Shown one piece after another: positions 8,948 to 18,778 of a DNA stretch of 64,000 bases. This stretch comes from Verrucomicrobiia bacterium. GTDB taxonomy: Bacteria > Verrucomicrobiota > Verrucomicrobiia > JABWAM01. The stretch is taken from the NCBI GenBank assembly GCA_020849895.1, contig JADZFN010000055.1:1-64000 (forward strand), written 5' to 3'. The notes beneath the pieces were generated by a model. It saw only the letters and a list, made by a program, of their open reading frames with translations, was not told where the DNA came from and made no database searches. The translations under genes and the position numbers were made by a program. Each line of letters starts with the position of its first letter. Position 1 is the stretch's first letter.

Positions 8948-11900
8948 ATGGCTTTTTTCCGCGGCCTCCGGATCCTTCTCGCGGCGCTGGCCCTCGGCGG
9001 CGCGATCGCGCGGGGGCAGGGAACGGACGACGCCGCGAACGCGCTTCTGATCCAGGCGGAGGAGGCGCTGACCGCCGAGAACTACAAGAAGGCGATCGAG
9101 ATCTACGAGAGCCTCATCGCCAACTACAAGAGCTTCCAGGGCATCTGGGCCGCGAGATACAACCTCGGCTACGCCTGCTACATCGGGCACAATTACCCAC
9201 GGGCCGTGGAAGTGCTCCGTGAGCTGATCGATCCGAAGAAGAACCCCGACGCGGCCTTGCGCGAGCAGGCGTACTCGCTGCTCGTCAGCGCGCTCTCGGC
9301 GCAGGGGGCCTCGCTCCAGAAGGAGGAGGAACGCAAGGCGGCCTTCGCCGCGGCCATCGCCGCGGCCGACGGCTATCTGAAAGACTTTCCGCAGGGAAAA
9401 CTCCGCGCCGACGCGCTCTATGGGAAGGCCGCGGCCCAGCTGCAAAACCTCCAGCCGGACGACGCCGAGAAAACCCTGAACCTTTTCTCGCGCGACTTCG
9501 CGCAGTCCGCCCTCGTGTCCGACGCGACGTATCTCATGGCGCGGGTCTACGGCGCGCAGGCGCGCGTCGCGCGCGAGCGCCATCGCGACGCTGACGCCGG
9601 CCGCAAGGTGGAGGAGGCTCGCAAGCTCTTCGATCAGGTCAGCGCTCAGGCGAAGGACCTCGTGCTGGCGAACCAAGCCCTCTACTCGGCAGGGGATTGC
9701 CTCCTTGGCGCCGGCGCGTATCGCGAGGCGTTCGGCTATTTTCGCAAGGTGCGCCCCTCGGTGGCCCTCGAGCAGCAGTCGGCGCAGGCGGTGGAGCAGG
9801 CGCGCGCGGCCTACACCGCCGCGATCCGCGGCAGCGACAAACCGCGCCAAACGGAAACGAAGAAGCAGCTCGACACCGCGCTCCGCCGCGCGGCCGCCAC
9901 GCGCGAAAGCGGCGGGCTCTACCTGGCCGCCCAGCAGCAGATTGCGCGCTGCCTCTACGAACTCAGGAAGTTCGACGAGGCGATCCTCCTGATTCGCCAC
10001 TGCCTCCCGCACTTCGCGCCGGATCAAAAGAAACGCGCCGAGTATCTGGAGGTGAAGGCGCTCATCGAGAAAAAGGACATGGCGCGCGCGCTCAAGGCCT
10101 ACGAGGCCTTCAAGACGGCTTATCCCGGCGACAAGATCGGCGAGGACCTGCCGGTGTCCTTCGCGGAGAACAGCCTGAGGACCGGAAAATACGACGAGGC
10201 GCTCAAATGGGCCGATGACTACGAGACGACCTATCCGAACGGCGCGTTCCTCGAGCAGACCTACTTCCTCGCCGCCAGTGCGGCCACCCAGTCCGGGAAC
10301 ACGGCGGAGGCCGACCGCCGCAACGAGCGTTTCCGCACGAAGTTTCCGAAGAGCTCGATGGCGGGTTCCGCGATTTTCAACAAGGCCTACACCAGCTACC
10401 AGAAAAAGGATTACGCCGCCGCGATTCCGGACTTCCGTGCTTACGTCGAGAAGTTCCCCGATACGGAGGCCGCCGAGAACGCGGCCTTCTTCATCGGCAT
10501 CTCGCTCTTCGAGATGAAGAAAACGGACGACGCGCTCAAGGAGCTTCAGGCCTTCGAGAGGAAATATCCGAAAAGCAAACTGCTCCCGAGCGCGGTCTAT
10601 CAGCTCGCCAAGGCCTTCGAGGAAAAGAAGGACTCCGCCGCCGCGCTCGCGGCCCACGCCCGGGTGGTGAAGGAGTTCCCGGAGGAAAACGTTGCCCCGT
10701 ATTCTCAGATGGACCTTGCGCTCATCAACCTCGGGCTGGGTCCCAAATCCTATCCGGCGGCCTTGCAGGCGTTCGAGGACTTCCTGCGGCTTTTCCCGTC
10801 GCACCCCCTCGCGCCGAACGCGGCGCTCTACCGCGCGGAAATCCTGCGCAACCAGAACAAGCCTGCGGAAGCCGAGGAGGCTTATCGCCAGGTCGTCGCG
10901 AAATTTCCAGAATCCGAAGCGGCTCCGGAAGCGCAATACACCCTCGGGGAAATGATCTTCCATCGCGCCGGCCGAATGGCGGCGAAACCCGAGAAGCTCG
11001 CGCCCGAGAAGCAGGCCGAATACAAGGACCTCGTCCGTAAAGCCTCGGAAGTGTTCGAGGAGATCCTGACGCGTTATCCGCGCAGCCCGGCCGTGGATAA
11101 GGCCCTCTCCCAGCTCAGTGCGATCTGGCAGGCCCAGGTCGTCGCGGGTTTCGCCAAGAAGGAAGAGGCCCGCAAACATTTCGAAAAACTCGGCGCGAAA
11201 GGAGACGACCTCGGTCCGAAAGTCGCTTTTGCCCTCGGGGGATTGCTGAGCCTCCTCCGCGATCGCGACGCCGCGCTCGCGGTGCTCAGCGAGGCGTTCG
11301 ACAAGGCCGGCGCGACCTCGCTGCCGAACGCGGGCTACCGCCAGTATCGCAACGCGCTCATGGACGCGAAGCAATACGACCGCGCCCTCCAGGTTTCCGA
11401 ACGCCAGCTCCGGGAGAAGAAAGAGGCCAATGACGAAGCGGGATCGGCCGAGGCGCTCCTCGGCCTCGGGGGGGCATACTTCGAAAAGGGAGATTCCGTG
11501 AATGCCGCGAAACAGTTCGATGCCGTTCTTGCGAATCCGTGGGCGGGCGATTCCGGGCCCGAAGCCGAATTTTACAAAATCTGGATCGAGGAAAAACGCA
11601 AGAACTACGACGAAGCCATCAAGCTTTACACCACCCTGCTCGCCAAGGCGCGCGATCCCGAGCTCAAAGTTCGGATCTTCATGCGTCTGGGACACGCCTG
11701 GCTGGGCAAGGCCGAGGCGGCGGTTCAACCCAAGGTGAAGGAGGAATGCACCCGGGAAGCGCTCGGATTGTTTGCCCGCGTCGGCATGACCTATCAGACC
11801 TTCCCCGCGCTCGCTGCGGAAGGCCTGTTCCGCGGCGGCGCCGCCTATGAAGCCATGGCGGCGCTGCAGGGCGCCGATCCCAGAAAACGCACGGAGGCCC

Positions 11901-12013
11901 TCCAGAACGCCATGAAGTTCTTCAAGCGGTGCATCGAGGAATATCCCGACAGCGAGTGGGTCTCGAAGTGCCGCGAACGCCTGGCCGCCCTCGGCGCGCC
12001 TCCGTCGAAATAA
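8948..12013 (+). CDS. Large exported tetratricopeptide-repeat protein (1021 aa)
   Basis: Signal-like N terminus; many TPR-type segments (YDEALKWADDYETTYPNGAF, YPAALQAFEDFLRLFPSHPLAPNAALYRAEIL). Confidence 0.85.
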   Translation: MAFFRGLRILLAALALGGAIARGQGTDDAANALLIQAEEALTAENYKKAIEIYESLIANYKSFQGIWAARYNLGYACYIGHNYPRAVEVLRELIDPKKNPDAALREQAYSLLVSALSAQGASLQKEEERKAAFAAAIAAADGYLKDFPQGKLRADALYGKAAAQLQNLQPDDAEKTLNLFSRDFAQSALVSDATYLMARVYGAQARVARERHRDADAGRKVEEARKLFDQVSAQAKDLVLANQALYSAGDCLLGAGAYREAFGYFRKVRPSVALEQQSAQAVEQARAAYTAAIRGSDKPRQTETKKQLDTALRRAAATRESGGLYLAAQQQIARCLYELRKFDEAILLIRHCLPHFAPDQKKRAEYLEVKALIEKKDMARALKAYEAFKTAYPGDKIGEDLPVSFAENSLRTGKYDEALKWADDYETTYPNGAFLEQTYFLAASAATQSGNTAEADRRNERFRTKFPKSSMAGSAIFNKAYTSYQKKDYAAAIPDFRAYVEKFPDTEAAENAAFFIGISLFEMKKTDDALKELQAFERKYPKSKLLPSAVYQLAKAFEEKKDSAAALAAHARVVKEFPEENVAPYSQMDLALINLGLGPKSYPAALQAFEDFLRLFPSHPLAPNAALYRAEILRNQNKPAEAEEAYRQVVAKFPESEAAPEAQYTLGEMIFHRAGRMAAKPEKLAPEKQAEYKDLVRKASEVFEEILTRYPRSPAVDKALSQLSAIWQAQVVAGFAKKEEARKHFEKLGAKGDDLGPKVAFALGGLLSLLRDRDAALAVLSEAFDKAGATSLPNAGYRQYRNALMDAKQYDRALQVSERQLREKKEANDEAGSAEALLGLGGAYFEKGDSVNAAKQFDAVLANPWAGDSGPEAEFYKIWIEEKRKNYDEAIKLYTTLLAKARDPELKVRIFMRLGHAWLGKAEAAVQPKVKEECTREALGLFARVGMTYQTFPALAAEGLFRGGAAYEAMAALQGADPRKRTEALQNAMKFFKRCIEEYPDSEWVSKCRERLAALGAPPSK

Positions 12014-12086
12014 CGACGGAAAATGAAATGTATGGATTGACGTTTTTCAACATCTTATGCTACAACGACTTTCCACGTTTTTCTTT

Positions 12087-12641
12087 ATGAGCCCGTCTTC
12101 CCGCTTTTTGTGGATTCCCGTGGCGGCCTTCGGTTTGGCCCTTGCGGGTTGCGAAACCCCCGAAGCGCCGAGAACCTTCATCTCGGAGGAGAACCTGGCC
12201 GGCACCAAGGAGGAGGCGCTCGCGCTCGCCGGAGCGCTGCCTTCCGCCGAGGAAATCGTCTCGCCTGCCGTGCGGCGCGAAGCGCCGGCACCCAGGGCCG
12301 CCGAGCCCACGCCCTACGTGGCGTCGGACGCTCTGCGCGAGGTCCCGCACGCGACGCCGTCGCCCAAGCCCCCTCCGCCGCCTCCGACCCCCTCGCGCGT
12401 GGCGCCCTCCCCGGCCCCCGATTCGTCCTTTGAAGGCGTGGTGGTGATACTGAACCTTCAGAAGGGTTTTGTGATCGTGGATTTCTCAAACAGCAAGCTT
12501 CCTCCGCCGCGCTCCGAACTGGGCGTTTATCGGGACGGCGTCTTCGTGGGAACCGTGCGCATCACCCCCCCCATCAAACCGCCCTTCGTCTCGGCGGACA
12601 TCCTGAGCGGGACGTTGCGCCGTGGGGATCGTGTCCGTTAG
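12087..12641 (+). CDS. Putative lipoprotein of unknown function
   Basis: MSPSSRFLWIPVAAFGLALAGCETPEAP lipobox (LAGC), Pro-rich linker, C-terminal domain GVVVILNLQKGFVIVDFSNSKLPP. Confidence 0.65.
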   Translation: MSPSSRFLWIPVAAFGLALAGCETPEAPRTFISEENLAGTKEEALALAGALPSAEEIVSPAVRREAPAPRAAEPTPYVASDALREVPHATPSPKPPPPPPTPSRVAPSPAPDSSFEGVVVILNLQKGFVIVDFSNSKLPPPRSELGVYRDGVFVGTVRITPPIKPPFVSADILSGTLRRGDRVR

Positions 12642-12689
12642 GCCGTCGCTCCATCCTTCCCCTCTCCGAACTCAGTCCCCGTTGATCCC

Positions 12690-14387
12690 ATGCGTCTCCT
12701 GATTCTCCTCGCCGCCGCGGCAGTCCTTTTCGTCGGAGCGCCTGGCCTTCGTGCCGAGACGGCGGACGACTTCCTCAAAGCTTACTTCCTCGTTCAGGAC
12801 GGCGATGCGGCCGACAAGGGCGGTGACACGGCGAAGGCTGTGGAGAAATATTCCGCGGCGCTCAAGATCCTCCGTGAGATCAAGCGGACGAGTCCGGACT
12901 GGAATCCGAACATCATTGCTTACCGCACCAAGTATTGCTCAGACCGCATCCTCAAGGCCGGCGGGCGTTTGGAGCCTGAAGACTCCGGGGCGTCCTCCGC
13001 TTCCGCGCCTGCGGCGGCGGCGACCCCTACGGTCGAGGTCTCCACGCCGGTCAACACCGTGCCGAAGGACGCCAAGCCCGCCGCTCCCGAAGAAGCGGGC
13101 GCGACGCCGCGCACGTCGGATCGCATCGCCGATTTGGAACGAGAGCTCGAACGCGCGCGGCAGGAGATCAGCAAACTCCATCGGGAAAAGGGCGATCTCG
13201 AAAGCCGCCTGAAGAAGGCTGAGGACGACCTCCGTTCCGCGGGCGCATCCGGCGATGAACGTGTTCAGAAGCTGGTCCAGGAGAACGACGCCCTCAAGCA
13301 GCGCCTCGCCGACGCCGAGTCGCGCCTCAAAGGGGTCGGATCGAACGCCGGCGAAATCGCCGCCGTTCGGACGGAACTTGCGAAGGCGCAGGAGGCCATC
13401 GAGAAACTGCGCGGCGAGAACGAACAGCTCAAGACCGCAAACGCCGGTCTCAAGGGAGAACTCGAGGAGGTCCGCGGACAGCTTCGCACCGCCACAGCCA
13501 GCCCCGCGAGCGAGCTCGCGCCGGAGGTCCTCCAGACGCTGCAGAAGGAGAACGCCCTCCTGCGCGCCATCGTGGACCGCCAGTATCAGGAGGATTCCCG
13601 CCGGATGCAGGCCCGCGACACGCTGGGCAAAGAGCTCGAAGAGCTCGGCAACCGCACCGAGGCCATCCGCCGGCAGATCCAGGTGCTCGCCACGCCTCTT
13701 TCACCGCTCTCCGACGACGAGCGCACGCTGCTGAAGACTCCCGCCGCGATTCCGCGCGAAGACCCCACCAAGCTCAGCGGAACGATCACTTCCCGCAAGG
13801 GCGCTTCCGGCGATACGACGCCGAAGCTCAGCGGCGACAACGCCCTCCTTGCGAGCGACGCGAAGCGCCTCTTCGCCAAGGGGGACCTGGAGGGCGCCGC
13901 GACGAAGTACGAGGCCATCCTGAAAACGGAGCCGAACAACGTGTTCGCTCTCTCGAACCTGGGCGTCATCCGTTTCCGTCAGGACCACATCGAGGAAGCC
14001 GAAAAGGCCCTCCAAGGGGCGCTCGCGGCAGATCCGCAGGACGCCTTCTCCCTCTCGGTGCTCGGGATCGTCCACTATCGCCAGGGGCGTTACGACGACG
14101 CGATCAGCGTGCTGACGCGTGCCATTTCGATCAATCCGAACAACCACGAGACCCACAACTACCTCGGAATCACGTATAGTCAGAAGGGATATCAGGAAGC
14201 GGCCGAAAAGGAGCTTTTGAAGGCCATCGAGCTCAAGACAGATTACGCGGACGCGCACTTCAACCTTGCAGTCGTTTACGCATCGCAAACCCCGCCGTCT
14301 CTCGAACTCGCCCGCAAGCATTACCGCCGTGCCGTCGAGCTCGGAATGCAGAAGGACCCCGAGTTGGAGAAACTGCTCGCCCGATAA
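12690..14387 (+). CDS. Exported coiled-coil/TPR protein (565 aa)
   Basis: Signal-like N terminus, long coiled coil (LERELERARQEISKLHREKGDLESRLKKAEDDL), C-terminal TPRs. Confidence 0.82.
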   Translation: MRLLILLAAAAVLFVGAPGLRAETADDFLKAYFLVQDGDAADKGGDTAKAVEKYSAALKILREIKRTSPDWNPNIIAYRTKYCSDRILKAGGRLEPEDSGASSASAPAAAATPTVEVSTPVNTVPKDAKPAAPEEAGATPRTSDRIADLERELERARQEISKLHREKGDLESRLKKAEDDLRSAGASGDERVQKLVQENDALKQRLADAESRLKGVGSNAGEIAAVRTELAKAQEAIEKLRGENEQLKTANAGLKGELEEVRGQLRTATASPASELAPEVLQTLQKENALLRAIVDRQYQEDSRRMQARDTLGKELEELGNRTEAIRRQIQVLATPLSPLSDDERTLLKTPAAIPREDPTKLSGTITSRKGASGDTTPKLSGDNALLASDAKRLFAKGDLEGAATKYEAILKTEPNNVFALSNLGVIRFRQDHIEEAEKALQGALAADPQDAFSLSVLGIVHYRQGRYDDAISVLTRAISINPNNHETHNYLGITYSQKGYQEAAEKELLKAIELKTDYADAHFNLAVVYASQTPPSLELARKHYRRAVELGMQKDPELEKLLAR

Positions 14388-14594
14388 CCTCCGGAAGCGC
14401 CCGCGGAGCGGAAGCCGCGAAGGAACAGGACGAAACTTCGGAAGCTTTCGCGGCTGGCTGCGTTGTCCCCCTCCATTTCTTGTCCGGCTCCGCGGGAATC
14501 GAGGCGATTTCAGAGGGTTTGACAGCGGAATATCTGCCGCCTACGTTGCGGCATGCGCGCTCGCTTCGCATCTTTCCTCCGTGGAGGCCGCTCC

Positions 14595-14900
14595 ATGTTC
14601 TGTCGGAGGCGGCGCCCCGGCTGTTCCGAGCGAAGGCTGGAGCGCGCGTGTCCGCGCCCCCTTTGTCCGAAAGGTTTGTTTGCGCTGGCGGGATTACCCT
14701 GCGGCGTCTGTTGCGTGGTGAGGTCCATCGAACTGGCTCATGAGAAGGCCGAAGCCCTCCGTCGCGTCGGCATCCGCGAAGGATGCAGCGTCTCGCTCCT
14801 CGGAGCCGGAGACCCCGTGGTCGTGATGGTGGACCACACGCGCATCGCCCTCAGCCGTCGTCTCGCCGGCTCCGTAACGGTCGAGGCGACCTCCCGCTGA
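14595..14900 (+). CDS. feoA: FeoA-domain protein (first copy) with Cys-rich N terminus; start uncertain
   Basis: LAGLPCGVCCVVRSIELAHEKAEALRRVGIREGCSVSLLGAGDPVVVMVDHTRIALSRRLAGSVTVEA; directly upstream of a second feoA and feoB. Confidence 0.7.
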   Translation: MFCRRRRPGCSERRLERACPRPLCPKGLFALAGLPCGVCCVVRSIELAHEKAEALRRVGIREGCSVSLLGAGDPVVVMVDHTRIALSRRLAGSVTVEATSR

Positions 14901-14916
14901 AGGGGCGCCTCGCGCC

Positions 14917-15153
14917 ATGGAAACGCTTGCGGAACTCGGCATTGGCGCAGAGGCGCGAATCGCCCGGCTCGAGGCGCCCCCTTCCGACGCCCTGCGCCTC
15001 ATGGAAATGGGACTGACCCCCGACGCGCAGGTTCGCGTGGTCCGTCAGGCGCCTCTGGGCGATCCCCTCGAGGTTCTCGTGCGCGGATGCCGCATCAGCA
15101 TCCGCCGCGCCGACGCGCGGGCCGTCATCCTGTCTTCCGACGCCCATGCCTGA
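14917..15153 (+). CDS. feoA: FeoA family protein (second copy)
   Basis: IARLEAPPSDALRLMEMGLTPDAQVRVVRQAPLGDPLEVLVRGCRISIRRADARAVIL. Confidence 0.88.
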   Translation: METLAELGIGAEARIARLEAPPSDALRLMEMGLTPDAQVRVVRQAPLGDPLEVLVRGCRISIRRADARAVILSSDAHA

Positions 15154-17266
15154 TTCGAACCTGCCCGGCGACGAGGACGGCGTCCCGCACATCGCCCTCG
15201 TCGGAAACCCGAACAGCGGAAAGTCCACCCTCTTCAACCTCCTCACGGGGCTGCGGCAAAAGGTCGCCAACTATCCGGGCGTCACCGTCGAGAAGAAGGA
15301 GGGGGTATTCGCGCTTCCGGGATTCCCGGAAATTCACGCGGTGGACCTGCCGGGGACCTATTCGCTCAACCCGCGTTCCCCCGATGAAGAGGTCGCCCAC
15401 GACGTGGTGCTGGGTCTGCGCGCCGACACGCGTCCGCCGGATCTCCTCGTGGCCGTGGTGGACGCCGGCAACCTGGAGCGGAACCTTTTCTTCGCCTCCC
15501 AACTCTTCGGCGTGGGGCGCCCGCTGATCATCGCCCTGAACATGATGGACATGGCGCGCGCGGCGGGAATCGTGATTGACGTGCCCGCCCTGCGCGCCGA
15601 GCTCGGGGTGCCGGTGATCGCCATGTCGGCGAACCGAGGGGAAGGCCTCGCCGAGTTGCGCGCCGCGATCGCGGCCCAGTTGAAGACGCCGTCCGTGGCC
15701 CGGGAACGCATCCCGCTCGCGCCTCCTCTCGCCGCGGTGGTGGACGCCGCCGGCGAGGCGCTGGTCGCCGCCGGCCTCGCGCATCCCGACTGGGTGCGGG
15801 GAGAGAGTTTGCGCCTCATCAGTTCCCAGAAAGCCCTGGCGCACCGCCGCCTGGCCGGCGCGACGGGCGTCCATGCGGCGGTGGAAAAGGCGCGCGACGC
15901 CCTCGCCGCCCAAGGGGTCGTCTGGCATTCGCTCGAAGCCACGATGCGTTACCGCTGGATCGAAGCGATCCTGCGGCGCGCACACCGCCGGCGCGAGGCG
16001 TCGGAAACCGTCACGGACCGTCTCGATCGCGTCCTGACGCACCGCGTTTGGGGCCCCGCGATCCTGCTGCTCGTCGTCTTCGCGGTTTTCGCCACGATCT
16101 TTTCCCTCGCCGAGGTTCCGATGGCTGCGATCGAGGGGGTCTTCAGCGGGATCGGTCGTGCGGTCGCCTGGATGCTGCCGGAGGGGCTGCTCCGGGACCT
16201 CCTCACCGATGGCATCCTCGCCGGCGTCGGGAGCGTCCTCGTTTTCCTTCCCCAGATCATGCTCCTATTCCTGTTCCTGGGCATCCTCGAGGATTCGGGC
16301 TACATGGCGCGCGTCGCCTTCATCATGGACCGTGTGATGGGACGGGTGGGCCTTCACGGCAAGGCGTTCATCCCGCTCGTGTCGAGCTTTGCGTGCGCCA
16401 TCCCCGGCGTGATGGCCACGCGCACCATCGAGAACGCACGGGACCGCCTGGTGACGATTCTCGTGGCGCCCCTGATGTGCTGTTCGGCAAGATGGCCCGT
16501 CTATTTCCTGCTCGCAGGCGCCTTCATTCCTCCAGTGAAAGTGCTCGGTGCGTTCCCGCTGCCGGCGGTGCTGATTTTTACGATGGTCGTGCTCGGCGCG
16601 GTCGCCGCGGTGCTCGCGGCGGGCGTCTTTCGTCGCACCCTCGCACGGGGCGAAAGCCCGTCGCTGATCCTCGAGCTTCCGCCCTATCGGATCCCCGCGT
16701 TCGGAGCGGTCGTCCGGGTGATGGTCGAGCGCGGCTGGGTTTTCGTGAAGAACGCGGGCACGATCATCCTCGCGATTTCGGTGCTGCTTTGGGCGCTGAG
16801 CGCCTTTCCGCGTCGCGAGGGAGTCTCGCCCTCCGAACAGGTCCGCCAGAGTTACGCCGGGAAGATCGGGCACTTCCTCGAGCCGGTGATTCGCCCCCTC
16901 GGGTTCGATTGGAAAATCGGCATCGCGATCGTCGCGAGCTTCGCCGCGCGCGAGGTCTTCGTCAGCTCCATGGGGACGATCTACGGGGTGGAGGCCGCCG
17001 ACGCGGATCATCCCGCAGACCTGCGGGAACGGCTGCGCGCCGAGAAGGACTCCGCCACCGGTCAGCCGTTCTTCACCCCCTTGCGCGCGGTGAGCCTGAT
17101 GGTCTATTACGTGCTCGCCATGCAGTGCATGAGCACCGTTGCCGTCGTGCGGCGCGAGACTGGAGGCTGGAAGTGGCCCATCTTCCAGATCGTCTACATG
17201 AGCGGGCTGGCGTGGATCGCTTCCTTTCTGGTCTGGCACGTCGGCCATTGGATGGGCTACTCCTGA
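15146..17266 (+). CDS. feoB: Ferrous iron transport protein B
   Basis: ALVGNPNSGKSTLFNLLTGLRQKVANYPGVTVEKKEG; DLPGTYSL; FeoB membrane domain. Confidence 0.97.
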   Translation: MPDSNLPGDEDGVPHIALVGNPNSGKSTLFNLLTGLRQKVANYPGVTVEKKEGVFALPGFPEIHAVDLPGTYSLNPRSPDEEVAHDVVLGLRADTRPPDLLVAVVDAGNLERNLFFASQLFGVGRPLIIALNMMDMARAAGIVIDVPALRAELGVPVIAMSANRGEGLAELRAAIAAQLKTPSVARERIPLAPPLAAVVDAAGEALVAAGLAHPDWVRGESLRLISSQKALAHRRLAGATGVHAAVEKARDALAAQGVVWHSLEATMRYRWIEAILRRAHRRREASETVTDRLDRVLTHRVWGPAILLLVVFAVFATIFSLAEVPMAAIEGVFSGIGRAVAWMLPEGLLRDLLTDGILAGVGSVLVFLPQIMLLFLFLGILEDSGYMARVAFIMDRVMGRVGLHGKAFIPLVSSFACAIPGVMATRTIENARDRLVTILVAPLMCCSARWPVYFLLAGAFIPPVKVLGAFPLPAVLIFTMVVLGAVAAVLAAGVFRRTLARGESPSLILELPPYRIPAFGAVVRVMVERGWVFVKNAGTIILAISVLLWALSAFPRREGVSPSEQVRQSYAGKIGHFLEPVIRPLGFDWKIGIAIVASFAAREVFVSSMGTIYGVEAADADHPADLRERLRAEKDSATGQPFFTPLRAVSLMVYYVLAMQCMSTVAVVRRETGGWKWPIFQIVYMSGLAWIASFLVWHVGHWMGYS

Positions 17267-17301
17267 TTTTGCGTTCCGGCGCTTCTGGGCGAGGTTGAGC
17301 C

Positions 17302-17505
17302 ATGCAGGAAATCCTCGTGGGACTGATCGTGGGCGCTGCAGCTGTCTGGCTTGTCCGCCGCGTCCTGCGCTCGCGTCATTCCTCCTGTGGAAGCTGCTCC
17401 GGCTGCGGCACGCCTTCCCAAAAGGAGGAGGCGTGCCTCCGCCCGAGATCAAGCGACAAAAGGCTTTTCTTTTGGAAGGAACGGCCTAGGGTTTCCCGCC
17501 TGTGA
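17302..17505 (+). CDS. FeoB-associated Cys-rich small membrane protein
   Basis: MQEILVGLIVGAAAVWLVRRVLRSRHSSCGSCSGCG, immediately after feoB. Confidence 0.7.
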   Translation: MQEILVGLIVGAAAVWLVRRVLRSRHSSCGSCSGCGTPSQKEEACLRPRSSDKRLFFWKERPRVSRL

Positions 17506-17557
17506 CGCGCCTCTGCCCGGATGAAGGCGGGAAGGCGTCTTCTTCCCAAGAATTTTT

Positions 17558-18619
17558 ATGAAATCAACGACTCCTTCAAGTCGTCCGATTGCGGCGACGA
17601 CTCTGGATAAAAACGAACGGATCCTGGTCGCCGGCGCCGGCGGATTCATCGGCGGCGCGTTGGTGAAGCGTTTCCACGAACAGGGGTTCACCCGCATCCG
17701 CGCCGTGGACAAAAAACCGCTCCCGCGCTGGTACCAGCGCACCCCGGGCGTGGAGAACCTCTGCCTCGACCTGAGTGATGAGGCGAACTGCAGGAAGGCG
17801 GTCGAAGGCGCCGCCGAGATTTACAACCTCGCCGCCGACATGGGAGGCATGGGTTTCATCGAGCGCTTTCGCGTGGAGTGTTTGCGCAGCATCCTGATCA
17901 ATACGCACCTTGTCGAGCACGCCTGGCGCGCCGGCGCGCGGCGTTACTTCTTCAGCTCCTCGGCCTGCGCCTACAACATCCAGCTCCAGCAGGACCCCAA
18001 GTGCCGGGCCCTCAAGGAGTCGGACGCCTATCCCGCGTTCGCCGAACGCGGCTACGGCTGGGAGAAGCTCGTCTCCGAAATGTTCTGCCAGGAATACTGG
18101 GCGGAACGGAAACTCAAGACGGCCATCGCGCGGTTTCACAATGTCTACGGGCCGTGGGGCACCTGGGACGGCGGACGCGAGAAGGCGCCCGCCGCGATCT
18201 GCCGCAAGGTGATCGAGGCGAAACACAGCGGAGCCCTCGAGATCGAAATCTGGGGCGACGGCACGCAGACCCGCAGCTTCATGTACATTGACGACTGCCT
18301 CGACGGCATTGACATGATCATGCACAGCGAGAAACTCATCGCCACGCCGATCAATCTCGGCTCCAGCGAGCTGATCGCGATTAACGGTTTGGTGGACCTT
18401 GCCGAAGCGATCGGAGGCGTGAAGTTGAAACGAAAGTACAAGCTCGATGCCCCGCGCGGGGTCGCTGGACGAAACAGCGACAATGCCTTCATTAAAAAGA
18501 TGTTGGGCTGGGAGCCTTCCACCTCTTTCCGCGAAGGCCTGGCAAAGACCTACGCCTGGATCGAGGAGCAATATCTTGGTCGTAAGGCGGGGAAAGAGAC
18601 CGTCAGCGACGCGTTCTGA
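17558..18619 (+). CDS. NAD-dependent epimerase/dehydratase, GDP-mannose 3,5-epimerase-like
   Basis: RILVAGAGGFIGGALVKRF, ADMGGMGFIE, SSSACAYNIQLQ, GYGWEKLVSEMFCQEY, RFHNVYGPWGTWDGGREKAPAAICRKV. Confidence 0.88.
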   Translation: MKSTTPSSRPIAATTLDKNERILVAGAGGFIGGALVKRFHEQGFTRIRAVDKKPLPRWYQRTPGVENLCLDLSDEANCRKAVEGAAEIYNLAADMGGMGFIERFRVECLRSILINTHLVEHAWRAGARRYFFSSSACAYNIQLQQDPKCRALKESDAYPAFAERGYGWEKLVSEMFCQEYWAERKLKTAIARFHNVYGPWGTWDGGREKAPAAICRKVIEAKHSGALEIEIWGDGTQTRSFMYIDDCLDGIDMIMHSEKLIATPINLGSSELIAINGLVDLAEAIGGVKLKRKYKLDAPRGVAGRNSDNAFIKKMLGWEPSTSFREGLAKTYAWIEEQYLGRKAGKETVSDAF

Positions 18620-18732
18620 GCGTGTGCGCGTCCGGAGTCTGAAGCGGAGGCCCGCGAACGGACGGACGCCCTCTCCTTCCTTCAGCGCGACACGTTCTTA
18701 ATTACGCGAGAATTCAGGTCGAAATAACCAAG

Positions 18733-18760
18733 TTGACTTTGGGGGATTTTTGGATAAGGT
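18733..18760 (+). promoter_or_regulatory. Predicted promoter TTGACT-N16-TAAGGT upstream of the PEP-CTERM-like gene
   Basis: Motif read directly from the sequence. Confidence 0.5.
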
Positions 18761-18778
18761 GTTCCCAAGGCAATTTCC

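Noticed and set aside
7412-11728. 1438-aa minus-strand ORF
   Set aside because: Antisense to the large TPR gene and neighbours; stop-free because of GC-rich codon bias, no recognisable domain.
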